A DNA stretch of 64,000 bases from the NCBI GenBank assembly GCA_963702765.1, contig CAVPEB010000019.1, positions 62,001 through 126,000 of the forward strand, in the 5' to 3' direction. Below are positions 8,970 through 18,292 of this stretch, piece after piece. The notes below the pieces were generated by a model, which saw only the letters and a list, made by a program, of their open reading frames with translations, did no database searches and had not been told where the DNA came from. Each line of letters opens with the position of its first letter. Within the stretch, counting starts at the first letter, position 1. This DNA is from DATMNR01 sp963702765 (GTDB lineage: Bacteria > Chloroflexota > Ktedonobacteria > Ktedonobacterales > Ktedonobacteraceae). A program made the translations under genes and the position numbers.

Positions 8970-10040
8970 ATGGCACAAGCACGATTTGAGCAATCTGGCA
9001 CGAAAGAACGCAATCTTGGCATGGAGTTGGTGCGTGTAACCGAAGCCGCTGCGCTCAGCGCTGGTCGCTGGATGGGCAAAGGTGATAAAATTGCAGTCGA
9101 TCAGGCCGCTGTAAATGCCATGCGTCTTGCACTCGACGGCGTTGATATGCATGGAGTTGTAGTGATTGGCGAAGGTGAAAAGGATGAGGCTCCCATGCTC
9201 TTTATTGGTGAAGAAGTTGGAAATGGCACTCCACCGCATTTGGATGTAGCCGTAGACCCTGTTGATGGGACTCGGCTCGCCTCCCTTGGTCTTCCAGGTG
9301 CAATTGCCGTTGTAGCAACTGCCGAACGCGGAACGATGTACTCTGCACCTCAAGGTGTGTATTATATGGAAAAGATAGCCGTTGGCCCTGCCGCGCGCGA
9401 TGTTATCGATATCAATGCGCCAATTGAAACCAATCTTCAGCGAATTGCGCAAGCGCGCCAGGCTGAGGTAGATGATTTAACCGTAGTGATACTTGATCGC
9501 CCCCGTCACGCTGGCATCATGAAACGAATCCGCGAGGCGGGCGCTCGCATTCGTCTGATTACGGATGGCGATGTACTGGCAGCAATACAGGTAGCAATGG
9601 AAGACTACACAGGGGTCGATGTAATGATGGGTATAGGTGGAGCGCCTGAAGCAGTGTTAGCAGCGTCTGCCATTAAATGCATCGGTGGTGAAATGCAATG
9701 CAAAATTTGGCTACTTACAGATAAAGAGCGAGAAACAATTGTCAAAGAAGGTGGAGATCTCAATCTAGCACTGAAAAATGAAGATGCAAGATTGAGAGAA
9801 ATGGGCATCGATGTCGATAATGTATTTACTACGAACGACCTTGTAAAAGGGAAGGATGTCTCATTTGCAGCGACCGGCATTACAAGTGGTGAATTGCTCG
9901 ACGGAGTACAATATTTTGGTTGGGGAGCGCGAACTGCTTCAGTAATGATGCGTTCCCGCTCTGGCACGGTGCGCTATATCCAGGCACGTCATAAATGGCG
10001 CAAGGAACATGACTCCTTAGGAATAACTCGAATAAATTGA
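8970..10040 (+). CDS. glpX: Class II fructose-1,6-bisphosphatase
   Basis: 356-aa GlpX-type phosphatase of gluconeogenesis (fructose-1,6-bisphosphate to fructose-6-phosphate); some homologues also act on sedoheptulose-1,7-bisphosphate. Metal-binding motifs GEGEKDEAPM (67-76) and DPVDGT (96-101) are intact, followed by GLPGAIAV and the IGGAPEAVL segment. An in-frame extension reaches back to 8922, but AAGGAAGGTG at 8956-8965 and the family N-terminus fix the ATG at 8970. It is downstream of gmk on the same strand and ends at a hairpin shared with the convergent icd gene. Confidence 0.94.
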   Translation: MAQARFEQSGTKERNLGMELVRVTEAAALSAGRWMGKGDKIAVDQAAVNAMRLALDGVDMHGVVVIGEGEKDEAPMLFIGEEVGNGTPPHLDVAVDPVDGTRLASLGLPGAIAVVATAERGTMYSAPQGVYYMEKIAVGPAARDVIDINAPIETNLQRIAQARQAEVDDLTVVILDRPRHAGIMKRIREAGARIRLITDGDVLAAIQVAMEDYTGVDVMMGIGGAPEAVLAASAIKCIGGEMQCKIWLLTDKERETIVKEGGDLNLALKNEDARLREMGIDVDNVFTTNDLVKGKDVSFAATGITSGELLDGVQYFGWGARTASVMMRSRSGTVRYIQARHKWRKEHDSLGITRIN

Positions 10041-10077
10041 AACTTTCTTCTCCATTGAAGGGCATTTGCAGCCATGT

Positions 10078-10109
10078 TTGAGGGAGGGAGAGTGCTTACC
10101 CTCCTTCAA
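10078..10109. terminator. Hairpin between convergent glpX and icd
   Basis: TTGAGGGAGGG (10078-10088) pairs with CCCTCCTTCAA (10099-10109) with one mismatch. Its position between two convergent stops suggests a bidirectional terminator. No long T-run follows on either side. Confidence 0.6.
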
Positions 10110-10114
10110 GACAT

Positions 10115-11204
10115 TCAGGATAGTGCGAGCATTTTTTCTATTATGGCATCTGCGACTTGAGAGGTTCCAACCGCACTAGGATCATCAGGTCGAGGTTTGA
10201 GATCATACGTAACGTTCTTCCCTTCAGCAATAACTGCTGCAATAGCTTTTTCTAAGCGGCAAGCTGCATTTATTTCACCCAGGTGACGTAACATCAATAC
10301 ACCTGAGAACATCATAGCCATCGGGTTAACCTTGTTCTGACCGGCATACTTCGGTGCGCTTCCATGTACAGGTTCAAATACGGCATATTGGCTGCCCATA
10401 TTTGCACCTGGGGCAACTCCCAATCCACCAATCAATCCCGCCGATAAATCGGAAATGATATCACCATAGAGGTTTGGTAACACCAATACATCGTACTGTT
10501 CTGGCTTTTGAACAAGTTGCATGCACATATTATCAACAATACGATCTTCGAAATGGATGTCTGGATACTCTTTCGCAACTTCATGGGCAGTAGAAAGGAA
10601 GAGCCCATCGGAGAACCTCATAATATTGGCTTTGTGAACGGCTGTGACTTTATGGCGATTGTTAGACCGGGCGTAGTCAAAGGCGAATTTTACAATACGA
10701 CGAGTTGCCATGACCGAAATATATTTGATACTGATAGCAGAATTGTTATCAAGATGCGTTCCTGTCGTGCGTGCAATTGTATCAATGATTTCTTGTTGTT
10801 CAGGAGTTCCATTTTGAAATTCGACACCAGCATATAAATCTTCGGTATTCTCACGCACGATAATCATATCAATATTTGCATAACGCGAGCGAAGTCCTTG
10901 ATATGTTTTCGCAGGGCGAAGATTTGCATACAGATCGAGTTTCTTGCGCAAAACCACATTAGCGCTACGAAATCCCTTTACCAACAGGAGTCGTGATTGG
11001 TCCTTTCAACCCCACTTTTGTACGCTTAATTGACTCAATTACGTCATCTGGTAAAACAGTGCCATATTCCTCTAGCACCCCCAGTCCGGCCTGTCGTACC
11101 TCCCAGGCAAATGAAACACCAGTTGCTTCGAGAACCCGGCGTGTAGCTTCGGTAATTTCGGGGCCGGTGCCATCACCAGGAATGAGTGTAACCGAGTACG
11201 GCAT
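10115..11204 (-). pseudogene. NAD-type isocitrate dehydrogenase, one-base frameshift
   Basis: Isocitrate/isopropylmalate dehydrogenase family, closest in motif to NAD-dependent isocitrate dehydrogenase of the TCA cycle. The first part (11204 down) reads MPYSVTLIPGDGTGPEI to GPITTPVGKG; the second part continues RSANVVLRKKLDLYANLRP, ENTEDLYAG and NLYGDIISD to the end at 10115. The two parts join perfectly if one A in GGGATTTC near 10974 is removed, giving about 363 aa, the family length. GGAGG (11209-11213) sets the start. It is either a real one-base insertion or a sequence error; a product from an essential pathway makes an error plausible. Confidence 0.85.
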
Positions 11205-11256
11205 GAAATCCTCCACAGAGAGTATGTTCTTATCTTGGGTTCATAATCAACAACTG

Positions 11257-11265
11257 ATTATAGCA
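11257..11265 (-). promoter_or_regulatory. Extended -10 promoter for icd
   Basis: On the minus strand TGCTATAAT is a consensus extended -10 element about 50 nt before the icd start. No good -35 is visible at the usual distance, as expected for an extended -10 promoter. Confidence 0.55.
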
Positions 11266-11336
11266 CACTCATCCGCACAGGTATGTCATAGGGCAAACCG
11301 GCTAGACACTGAATTGTGGTATATAGAGAGCCAGGA

Positions 11337-13760
11337 TTAGCTCGTTGGAGCCCTTTTTGTGGTAGTTCTTTTCGTTCTTGTAGTTCCTGTCATAGGCTTT
11401 TTTCCCCTAGTACCACTTTTGGTTCGAGTAGCAGTTGTCGTTTTCTTTGTCCTTCCTCGAGTTGCGCGAGTTGTCGTTATTTTGGCTTTTGTGGATGATC
11501 TTCCATTCGAGGCTGGAGTTGTGGAGCGCGGAGAAGCATTTTCCGAGGTTGTCACCTTTTTACGCGTGCTTTTTCGCGTAGATGCGCCATTTAGTCCAGG
11601 CTTTTCCCTGTCAACTCCTTGTTGAGCTACAAACTCTTGATAACATACTGGATTTTGACCTGCTCGAGGCACAATCATTAATCCGCCACAATCGGGACAG
11701 AGTTCAGGAACCGGCTTTTCCCAGATTGCAAAGTTACAGGTTGGGTAATTGTTGCATCCATAAAAAATGCGTTTCTTCTGCTTCGTCTTGCGTTCAACAA
11801 GATCGCCCTGGCATACTGGACATAAAGCACCTGTTTTATTTACAACAGAGCGACGGTATCGACATTCTGGAAAACCTGAGCATGATATGAAACGTCCAAA
11901 GCGTCCAGTACGGATAACAAGATTGCGCCCACATTCAGGGCATAATTCATCAATTGTTTCAACTGGCTTTTGAACACGGTCCATCTCCGCTTCAGCTTTT
12001 TCCATCGTTACTTTAAAATCGCCATAGAAGCTTCGAAGGAACTCGATCCAGGACTGCCGACCTTCTTCAACTTCATCAAGCTTTCGCTCCATCTCAGCAG
12101 TAAAACCTGTATCAACTATGTCAGGAAAGTGTTTATTCATAACTTCATTGACAGTTTCGCCGAGCCAGGTAGAGACAAAACGTCTCTGCTCTTGATCAAC
12201 ATAACCCCTGTCCTGAATAGTACTGATAATTGGCACATAGGTACTGGGTCGGCCAATGCCTTGCTCTTCAAGTTCTTTAATCAAGCTCGCTTCTGTAAAG
12301 CGGGGCGGTGGCTGGGTGAAATGTTGTTCTGGTGACAATCGATGCAGATCCAACACTTCTTGCGCGCTAAGGATAGGAAGCGTCTTTTCCTCGTCATCAC
12401 GCTGCCACACTGCATAAAAGCCAGGAAACTTGAGATGGGAGCCAGTGGCCCTAAAAACGTACTGCCCAGCTACGATATCTACCCGAACCGTATCAAAGAC
12501 TGCCGGGGTCATAAAACTCGCAACAAAACGCCTCCAGATTAAGTTATAAAGCTTAAACTGTTCGGGAGTAAGATGAGGCTTAATCACCTGTGGCGTCAAT
12601 GTCACATCTGTTGGACGAATCGCTTCATGCGCATCCTGGGTGGTCGCTTTGGCCTTCCCCGTTCGTCCCTGTCCAACATAGGGCTGACCATATTCCTTAG
12701 CGATAAACCCTTTTACATTCGCCTGCGCTTCATCAGAAACGCGGGTGGAGTCCGTTCGCATATATGTAATTAAACCCTGATGCCCTTGCTCTCCCAGCTC
12801 AATTCCTTCATAGAGTTGTTGGGCAAGACTCATCGTTCTTTTTGGTTTCATGGAGAGACGAGTCGAAGCTTCCTGTTGCATCGTACTGGTTGTGTAGGGT
12901 GGATTAGGCTGGCGCCTTTGTTCCTTCTCTTCAACTTTCAATACTGTATAAACAGCGCCTTGCAGCTCTGTTAAAATGGTGTTCGCCTCTTCTTCAGTTG
13001 AGATTTTAATACGGCCTTTTTCCGCCTGTAATTTCTTTGCGCCGTTTTGTCCATGAGATGCAGCAATACTTTGCTCATCACCCTCAATTACACTGTCAAC
13101 GCCATTGAAATCAGCGATGTCTTTGAGGCGAGAAATTAAGTTTGCCTCGAAACGCTCCATATGCCCCTGTTTACCGAGCAACGCAGTAATACTCCAGTAT
13201 TCTTCAGGGGCAAAAGCACGAATTTCTGCCTCACGATCACAAATCAGGCGAAGCGCAACTGATTGCACACGTCCCGCGCTTGTGCCTGATTGAATACGCC
13301 GCCAGAGCAAAGGGCTGATTTTATATCCAACAAGTCGATCTAAAACACGGCGAGCCTGTTGGGCATTGAAGAGATCTTCATTTATATCTCGAGGTTTTTT
13401 AATGGCTTGCTGAACAGCCCCTTTTGTGATTTCATTGAAAACAGCACGCCGGGGATTCTGCAATCCCAGGGTCTCTTTTAGAGACCAGGCTATGAACTCA
13501 CCTTCACGGTCTGGGTCAGGAGCCAGATACACCTCGTCTGCACGCTTTGAAGCAGCTTTCAGCTCATTAATTAATGCATCTTTTTTCTCAATAATTTCAT
13601 ATTGTGGGGCGAAATCCTTACGTGTGTTTACCCCAAGACCTTTTTTGGGCAGGTCAATAATATGTCCCATGGACGCACGCACTTCATAGTCACGCCCAAG
13701 AAATTTCTCAATTGTTTTTGCTTTCGCAGGTGATTCTACAATTACAAGTTTTTTTGCCAT
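11337..13760 (-). CDS. topA: DNA topoisomerase I
   Basis: 807-aa type IA topoisomerase that relaxes negative supercoils. N-terminal Toprim starts KLVIVESPAKAKTIEKFLG and carries DPDREGE. The active-site Tyr is in ITYMRTDSTR (Tyr333). C-terminal zinc-ribbon units follow: CPECGRNL...CSGFPEC, CPVCQGDL...CNNYPTC and a third, CPDCGG with a degenerate second half. The last ~80 residues are a low-complexity Ser/Thr/Lys/Arg tail, likely a non-specific DNA-binding extension. Starts upstream at 13817 are possible, but MAKKLVIVES fits the family. Confidence 0.95.
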   Translation of the reverse strand: MAKKLVIVESPAKAKTIEKFLGRDYEVRASMGHIIDLPKKGLGVNTRKDFAPQYEIIEKKDALINELKAASKRADEVYLAPDPDREGEFIAWSLKETLGLQNPRRAVFNEITKGAVQQAIKKPRDINEDLFNAQQARRVLDRLVGYKISPLLWRRIQSGTSAGRVQSVALRLICDREAEIRAFAPEEYWSITALLGKQGHMERFEANLISRLKDIADFNGVDSVIEGDEQSIAASHGQNGAKKLQAEKGRIKISTEEEANTILTELQGAVYTVLKVEEKEQRRQPNPPYTTSTMQQEASTRLSMKPKRTMSLAQQLYEGIELGEQGHQGLITYMRTDSTRVSDEAQANVKGFIAKEYGQPYVGQGRTGKAKATTQDAHEAIRPTDVTLTPQVIKPHLTPEQFKLYNLIWRRFVASFMTPAVFDTVRVDIVAGQYVFRATGSHLKFPGFYAVWQRDDEEKTLPILSAQEVLDLHRLSPEQHFTQPPPRFTEASLIKELEEQGIGRPSTYVPIISTIQDRGYVDQEQRRFVSTWLGETVNEVMNKHFPDIVDTGFTAEMERKLDEVEEGRQSWIEFLRSFYGDFKVTMEKAEAEMDRVQKPVETIDELCPECGRNLVIRTGRFGRFISCSGFPECRYRRSVVNKTGALCPVCQGDLVERKTKQKKRIFYGCNNYPTCNFAIWEKPVPELCPDCGGLMIVPRAGQNPVCYQEFVAQQGVDREKPGLNGASTRKSTRKKVTTSENASPRSTTPASNGRSSTKAKITTTRATRGRTKKTTTATRTKSGTRGKKPMTGTTRTKRTTTKRAPTS

Positions 13761-13806
13761 CGACCCTACTCCAACTCCATTTCCTTCGTTGCGAAGTATA
13801 TGACCC

Positions 13807-13835
13807 TCTATAATCAAATGAAATCATGCATGTAA
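13807..13835 (-). promoter_or_regulatory. Sigma70-type promoter for topA
   Basis: On the minus strand TTACAT (13830-13835), a 17-nt spacer and TATAGA (13807-13812), about 45 nt before the topA start. Confidence 0.55.
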
Positions 13836-13932
13836 TCTTATGGCATAGAATAGCACATACTTGCAAGAGGGAGAGACATATGTACTCTGCCAACGAAATC
13901 CTATGCTAGGATAACACATTGTGTCTATATGC

Positions 13933-14170
13933 TATTCCCGTTTACTCTTGACCGTTGCTGAGAAGTACATCTGTTTTAAGGAATCGAGCTCACGAAATCC
14001 CTACCCGCACAAACGAATCATGATGTCTTGTGGTAAGGCGGAATGTAGGGTGACGGTTTTAATCCATCCGTTGATATACATCTCTCCTGCTTCAATCAGG
14101 CGGCCCCGAGGGGACGTTGGCGGCAACCGTAGCGCCAGCCCGGCACCGGTATACGACGCCGAATTCTTGA
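13933..14170 (-). ncRNA. Candidate omegaRNA/guide of TnpB copy 1
   Basis: Proposed from family knowledge: TnpB guide RNA overlaps the 3' end of tnpB and runs through the right end into flanking DNA. Here 14095-14143 is identical over 49 nt to the block at 20970-21018 in copy 2, although the surrounding coding sequence differs by roughly 30 percent. It includes a CCCC-TC-GGGG hairpin. The predicted guide is the 20 nt beyond the right end (13952 downward). The 5' end is a guess. Confidence 0.5.
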
Positions 14171-15860
14171 CCTTGTCTGTCTCAGTGATGTACGGATGTG
14201 AAATACATCCTGTTTGCAGGTGCTGTTTGATGAAGGTGACCCCTAAGCGAGCAATGTTGATCGCCGCGGCATAATCCCTTGCACCGTTCCAGCCACAGGC
14301 AGCACAGTCGAGCCAGGCCCCGGCATCGACTGGTGTGGAGAGGTGCGAGGGAGAAGCATAGGTTTGGGCGCGTCTGCCACAACGAGGGCAGGTGTGCGAG
14401 GTGTTTTCGGGCTGCTGCCATTCCAGCCTGATACCCGAGAGAAAGCATTTGTAACGCAGGCAGCGCCACAGCTCGCCGCGTATCTGTGAGTTGTTGCGCC
14501 AGTGCGCCCACCTGCCCTTGGCTGAGCGTCCATGCCCGGTCGTTTTGAGCGATTTGAGGGATTCACCAGCGATCAGTTCCACTTCCCAGACAGTCGCCAA
14601 CAACAGGAGAATATTAGTGGCCAGGTGTGCCAGGTCCCGATTGCGAGCACTGTATTTGCGCCAACAGCTAGCGAGCTCCCGACGGAGTAAGGCAAGTTTC
14701 CTCATTGCTGGCTCCCGTCGAGAATCGCCTTCCAGGAAGCTATCTCGACGGCTTTCAAGCTTGGCCACTTTTGCTTTGAGCCGATCAATGTGCCGCCTTG
14801 TGCGAGCTTGTTTTCCATCGAGGCTGCCAGAGTCCAAGAATAACGGGGGAGCCACCTGCGTACCATCCACATCTAAGACGGTAGCTGTCACAAGTGTACG
14901 TACACCCCAATCCCATCCCAGCACCCGCCGAACCTGTTTCCACTCCGCAGGCTCGGTTACAGGAACCTCTACCGTAAAGTCGAGCACCGCATAGCGCGTA
15001 CCATCCGGCTCCCGGATCTCCCGTAAGTTCGGTGCGAGAGCCACTCCCACTTTGAGGCTTTCAACCACGGGGTCTGGCAAGGGGAGCAGAATCTGCGGCT
15101 CAGTCCATTTACGCACCCAGACTCCTGTGTCATCCGGGAAGCGGAACGCAAAGTAGCAGCAGTGCCCCTCCAAGTCGAGTCGAAGCCGATACGCTTGCCC
15201 TTCCTCGCCCCCATCGTCCCCAGCATAAGGCAGGATTCCCACTTTGAGCACCGGAACGGCCTGCATTTCCTCATAGGTGACGGGAAAATGTCCATGCTTG
15301 AGGTAGAAGTTGCATGCCTGCTCAATGAGGCTTTGAATTTCGACGGCTTTGCCACCATCAGAGAACTCTTCACGCAGATCTGCCAGTGCTTGTTTGATGG
15401 CTTTTCAATTCTTGCCGGCAGCTTTCGTTTCCGTCCTTGGCAAGATCATTCCTTGGGAGAGAACGGACAGCACGAGGGCAAACTGCTTCTTGCGTTCCGC
15501 TTGTGCACGCAGGATGCGTCCCGCTTGCTCGGCTTCGCAACGCCATTGCCGATCCCCATGGGGATCACTTGAACCGATCATAGCCGTGACCTGTTTGTAA
15601 GCATAAGTCGACTCTCGCTCGCCAAATGCATCGAGCCGATCCCAGAGCGCGCTAACAGTCGCATTGATCACCTCCCGCGATACGTCGAGCATGCGCAGCG
15701 CATCTGTCTGCAGCACATCTGGCAAGCGTATGGGAAAGCTGAGGGACTGTGTAGCACAGTTTTTGCGCATCCCTGGAGCTCCTCCTGTTTGTACCAACGC
15801 CTCGTGTACAACCTACCGGTATACAAGGCCATCGTAGCGATCAAACTATCTGTCTGTCAC
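13953..15860 (-). mobile_element. TnpB-only element, copy 1 (nonsense-disrupted)
   Basis: Element defined by comparison with the second copy at 19.27-21.16 kb. The right end is set where similarity stops: both copies end 49 nt after the tnpB stop in CTTCTYAGCAACGG (here 13953-13966 on the minus strand). The left end is only approximate, somewhere upstream of TTTGAT-N16-TATACC near 15.84 kb. No TnpA (Y1) transposase is present, so movement would need one in trans. It lies between divergently oriented topA and murT. Confidence 0.65.
14001..15770 (-). pseudogene. tnpB: TnpB-like RuvC nuclease with one in-frame stop
   Basis: Same family and length as the intact gene at 19340-21112. It begins MRKNCATQSLSF (GGAGGAG upstream) and reads through to AAGKN, then TGA at 15405-15407, then continues in the same frame as KAIKQALADLREE to the end at 14001. 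The intact copy has Arg at the stop position, so a CGA to TGA transition explains it. The rest keeps all motifs: LGWDWGVRTLV (RuvC-I Asp), AGESLKSLK (RuvC-II Glu), zinc ribbon HTCPRCG...LDCAACGWNGARDY (RuvC-III Asp). As it stands, only a 121-aa N-terminal fragment or an internally started protein could be made. Confidence 0.88.
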
Positions 15861-15870
15861 GGAACATTCA

Positions 15871-16501
15871 GTTGTAAACAGTTCTATTGATCACTTCTTT
15901 CCATTCCCAGGAAAAGCGGAAGTGCCGGTGGCATTCCGACCCGTGGAGGCCCGAATTTCATTCCACGCATACTCATAGGGTGCATTTCACCCATATCGGT
16001 CACACAGGCTTATGTTCATCGCGCAAGAGCCTATGAGATCTTACGCTAGGCTTGTATTGACCGCTGCAGTAGGAAGACGAGTATGATAATAGAGTACCGA
16101 AGCAAAGCAATTGTCGAGAGGATCGACGTAAATGAACCGCTGTCAGAGTAGAGACTGCACACTTGCGAGAACCTTACTCACAGGAGTCACTGGCGTAGGT
16201 TTTTCGTCCCGTATCACAAAGAATCCCCCTTCGCGCAGCATGGAGATGTCCCATCAATTGGCATTCTTCTGAAGTGTAACTGTTCGATGGGATATTCCGC
16301 TCTTACACCCCTTGTCAAAGAATTCTTGAGCGCGTGTTGCTGGAGAAATTGCACGAGCATGAGCGGCATCCTTTCGACCTGTCAGTATCCACATGTTTCT
16401 CCCAGTTGTGTTACGCTACTGGATCGTGATTGAATGCAACCATAACGGCATGTCTGTCCCTTGTTGTCACGCAAGACAAAGTCTCTCGATAAGAGATGCT
16501 C
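15871..16501. other. Intergenic region, no gene seen
   Basis: About 630 bp between the TnpB element and the murT promoter. Short open frames exist but none has a plausible start plus family resemblance. It may include the left-end DNA of the element. Confidence 0.55.
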
Positions 16502-16530
16502 TTGACCCTTATTTTTGCGCATGCTATGCT
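16502..16530 (+). promoter_or_regulatory. Sigma70-type promoter for murT-gatD
   Basis: TTGACC (16502-16507), a 17-nt spacer and TATGCT (16525-16530), 44 nt before the murT start. Confidence 0.7.
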
Positions 16531-16573
16531 GCATCCGAACACTTATGTAAATACCAGACGTTGGAGGAAACGC

Positions 16574-18292
16574 ATGAGCGAACAACAGCCACCCAATTCA
16601 GAAACAAAAGAGGCACACAAAAGGATGATGAGCGAGAGCACAAACGACCAGGTGCAAGCCAATCGTTCAAGCAAGACAGCTAGTGGCAAGCGTGTCTCTA
16701 AACGGCGGCAGCGAAGTTCTCTTCGCGCTGGATTGGCTGTAATGGGAGGAAGAGCAGCAGGAGCGCTCAGTCGTCGCTTACATCTGGGTGGTGGCACAAG
16801 TATTGCTGGAATGGTTGCTCAGCGTCTCTATCCTGATATTGTCGAACACCTCTCCACACAACTCGCTCATGGAAGTGTCCTGGTAACAGGGACGAATGGC
16901 AAAACAACCACCAGCGGTTTTATCGCAGCTATCTTAAGTGATGCTGGCTTGCGTGTTTGGAGAAACCGGGAAGGCTCAAATTTGATGCAAGGAGTGGCAG
17001 GCGCCCTGGTCATTCGTGCCCAACCAGACGGGAATTTACGCCGAGCGGGACAAGCCATTTCAATTTTTGAAGTCGATGAAGCAGTCATGACACAAGCTGT
17101 ACAGATTTTACCACCTCGTGTTGCCGTATTCACAAATCTTTTCCGCGATCAGCTTGACCGCTTCGGTGAAGTCGACACTGTCTCCAAACGATGGCAACAA
17201 GCAGTAGAGCTACTCCCTGAAAACACGATTCTGGTGCTGAACGCTGACGATCCCACTACGGCTCATCTCAGCGACTATTTCCACGGTCAGCTGGTCTTCT
17301 TCGGTATCGATGATCTCTCGTTTGATCTCACCAACGACGACTCAGATATGGAGCGACACCAGGTGGTTGATACACGCACATGCCCCTATTGCGGCGGCGA
17401 ATATGTGTACTCAGTTCAATACTATAGCCATTTAGGGCACTATACTTGTTCGCAGTGCAAGCGTGAGCGTCCTAAAGCAGATGTCCGAGCAATGAAAATT
17501 GTTGCTGATGGCATGGATCGCCTGCGTGTTACCATTGTAACGCAAACACATCAGGGTGAAATTGTGATTCCCCTGGCCGGGTTTTACAATGTCTATAATG
17601 CCCTGGCAGCAGTGGCTGCGTCTCAAACATTGGGAATCAACTGGGAGCCGATAGTATCAGGTATCGAACAATGTAAACCAGCTTTTGGACGGGGCGAACG
17701 GGTTCATGTAGAGGGACGCACATTACGCTTGTTGTTAGCAAAAAATCCTACTGGCTTCAATGAAGTACTCCGCACGCTTTTCAGCGATGGAATACAAAGG
17801 CACGTGTTATTTGTTCTGAATGACAATATTGCTGATGGACAGGATATCTCATGGATCTGGGATGTCGATTTTGAACGAAGCTCTCATTATCTCGCGACTT
17901 TAACTGTAGCCGGGACACGCGCATTCGATCTCGCATTACGCTTAAAGCTTGCCGGTATAGAACAGGAAGCTATGGCCATTGTGACCTCAACTCCATTACG
18001 TGCTTTAAAGGTAGCGCATGGATCAAAGGCTCTCAGCCCACGCCAACGCAGGCGAGCACGAAATAAAGCAAAGACGCAAAATACACAAATGACTGCGCTT
18101 GATGCAAGCACAGCTAATGGCAGATCAAAGAAGGCTTATGGAATAAGTTATGCACTAGACACAGCCATTCAACAAACACCGCAAGGGGAGACTTTATTCG
18201 TAATACCAACGTATACCGGTTTGTTAGAGATTCACCACGAACTGGAACGTCGCGGTTTAACGCCTCGATATTGGGAGGAGAGCGGACCTTGA
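16574..18292 (+). CDS. murT: Lipid II isoglutaminyl synthase, Mur ligase subunit MurT
   Basis: 572-aa Mur-ligase-like subunit that, with GatD, amidates the D-Glu of lipid II to D-isoglutamine. ATP site GTNGKTTT at 106-113; the MurT-specific four-Cys zinc ribbon (CPYCGGEY and CSQCKRER, about residues 274-302) sits in the middle domain; and a DUF1727-type C-terminal domain follows. It is longer than typical MurT (~440 aa): there is a Lys/Arg/Ser-rich N-terminal 60 residues and a basic insert (SPRQRRRARNKAK region) in the C-terminal domain. GGAGG lies 6 nt before the ATG. It overlaps gatD by 4 nt. Confidence 0.93.
   Translation: MSEQQPPNSETKEAHKRMMSESTNDQVQANRSSKTASGKRVSKRRQRSSLRAGLAVMGGRAAGALSRRLHLGGGTSIAGMVAQRLYPDIVEHLSTQLAHGSVLVTGTNGKTTTSGFIAAILSDAGLRVWRNREGSNLMQGVAGALVIRAQPDGNLRRAGQAISIFEVDEAVMTQAVQILPPRVAVFTNLFRDQLDRFGEVDTVSKRWQQAVELLPENTILVLNADDPTTAHLSDYFHGQLVFFGIDDLSFDLTNDDSDMERHQVVDTRTCPYCGGEYVYSVQYYSHLGHYTCSQCKRERPKADVRAMKIVADGMDRLRVTIVTQTHQGEIVIPLAGFYNVYNALAAVAASQTLGINWEPIVSGIEQCKPAFGRGERVHVEGRTLRLLLAKNPTGFNEVLRTLFSDGIQRHVLFVLNDNIADGQDISWIWDVDFERSSHYLATLTVAGTRAFDLALRLKLAGIEQEAMAIVTSTPLRALKVAHGSKALSPRQRRRARNKAKTQNTQMTALDASTANGRSKKAYGISYALDTAIQQTPQGETLFVIPTYTGLLEIHHELERRGLTPRYWEESGP

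Noticed and set aside
10965..10990. Programmed frameshift in icd
   Set aside because: No slippery heptamer, no downstream hairpin and no known case in the family; error or mutation is simpler.
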